A stretch of DNA of 14,321 nucleotides, taken from positions 1 to 14,321 of the forward strand of contig CAKPRX010000058.1 in assembly GCA_934183135.1 (NCBI GenBank), in the 5' to 3' direction. Below, in pieces: positions 13,849 to 14,321 of this stretch. The notes below the pieces were generated by a model. The model did no database searches, had not been told where the DNA came from, and saw only the letters and a program-made list of their open reading frames with translations. A program made the position numbers and the translations under genes. The DNA comes from an uncultured Prevotella sp. GTDB taxonomy: Bacteria > Bacteroidota > Bacteroidia > Bacteroidales > Bacteroidaceae. The stretch's first letter is position 1. Each line of letters opens with the position of its first letter.

Positions 13849-14321
13849 ATGAGAAAAGCAAAACCAAAGAAGCGTGTGATCCTGCCGGATCCAGTGTTCA
13901 ATGACCAGAAAGTGTCAAAGTTCGTAAATCATCTGATGTATGACGGTAAGAAGAATACATCTTATGAGATTTTCTACAAGTCGCTTGATGTAGTAAAGGA
14001 GAAGATGGCCAATGAGGAGAAGTCTCCCCTGGAGATTTGGAAGCAGGCCCTCGATAACATTACTCCCCAGGTAGAGGTAAAGAGCCGCCGTATCGGTGGT
14101 GCTACTTTCCAGGTTCCTACCGAAATCCGTCCCGACCGCAAGGAGAGCATCTCTATGAAGAACCTTATCGCCTTTGCCCGCAAGCGTGGTGGTAAGACCA
14201 TGGCCGACAAGCTGGCTGCTGAGATTATGGATGCCTTTAACAACCAGGGTGGTGCTTACAAGCGTAAGGAGGATATGCACCGTATGGCCGAGGCTAACCG
14301 CGCATTCGCTCACTTCAGATT
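13849..14321 (+). CDS. rpsG: 30S ribosomal protein S7 (3' end cut by window)
   Basis: S7 nucleates assembly of the 30S head and contacts E-site tRNA. The ATG at 13849 gives [20 protein letters not shown], the standard start. The frame runs open for 157 codons, ending [11 protein letters not shown] plus two bases TT, so probably one Phe codon and the stop are missing, in line with the 158 residues usual in Bacteroidota. Family motifs are [20 protein letters not shown] and the C-terminal [18 protein letters not shown]. It follows rpsL as in the str operon; fusA would be expected next. The spacer upstream is long and structured. Confidence 0.97.
   Translation, partial: MRKAKPKKRVILPDPVFNDQKVSKFVNHLMYDGKKNTSYEIFYKSLDVVKEKMANEEKSPLEIWKQALDNITPQVEVKSRRIGGATFQVPTEIRPDRKESISMKNLIAFARKRGGKTMADKLAAEIMDAFNNQGGAYKRKEDMHRMAEANRAFAHFR

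Noticed and set aside
1..14321. tRNA, rRNA, insertion sequences and riboswitches
   Set aside because: No cloverleaf, rRNA or transposase sequence was seen, and no riboswitch core was recognised by eye.

Overview
The window is from a Bacteroidota chromosome, most likely Bacteroidales and probably Prevotellaceae. The evidence is the argR-GNAT-argG-PspC-argC-argD-proC gene order, promoters of the TTG / TAnnTTTG type with no Shine-Dalgarno sequences, a DUF4923 lipoprotein, an OMP_b-brl_3-type TonB-dependent receptor, and a DUF3467 gene ahead of rpsL-rpsG. Genus is inferred from protein character only.

Layout. (1) 293-5852, minus strand: an arginine biosynthesis operon read argR, GNAT acyltransferase, argG, a small PspC-domain gene, argC, argD, proC. 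Gaps are short, and two junctions are 4-nt ATGA overlaps (pspC/argC and argD/proC). A promoter and two ArgR-type palindromes precede argR. Two more copies of the same palindrome lie at 76-119, beyond the 3' end of proC, and suggest another ArgR target starting to the left of the window. (2) 6042-7529, minus strand: a DUF4923 lipoprotein gene and a Bax inhibitor-1 family membrane protein gene, each followed by a strong hairpin. (3) 7530-8273: a gene-poor stretch holding a 33-bp-period tandem repeat with promoter-like content, directly upstream of a decayed AAA ATPase fragment. (4) 8274-12036, minus strand: a three-gene envelope cassette of a lipoprotein, a secreted Ig-like-domain protein and an outer-membrane beta-barrel receptor. 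The receptor is broken by a single inserted base near codon 152. (5) 12037-12476: a divergent spacer with a clear rightward promoter. (6) 12477-14321, plus strand: DUF3467, rpsL (S12) and rpsG (S7, cut off by the window edge one residue before its expected end). A highly structured element fills the rpsL-rpsG spacer.

How it works together. ArgR senses arginine and represses its own operon. The GNAT enzyme is the best local candidate for the first, N-acylating step. ArgC and ArgD carry the acylated intermediates onward, ArgG makes argininosuccinate, and ProC makes proline. argB, argJ or argE, argF and argH are not in the window. The most notable observations are the shared ArgR operator at both ends of the arginine cluster, the 33-bp promoter-like array, and the rpsL-rpsG intercistronic structure, which sits where S7 autoregulation acts in E. 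coli.
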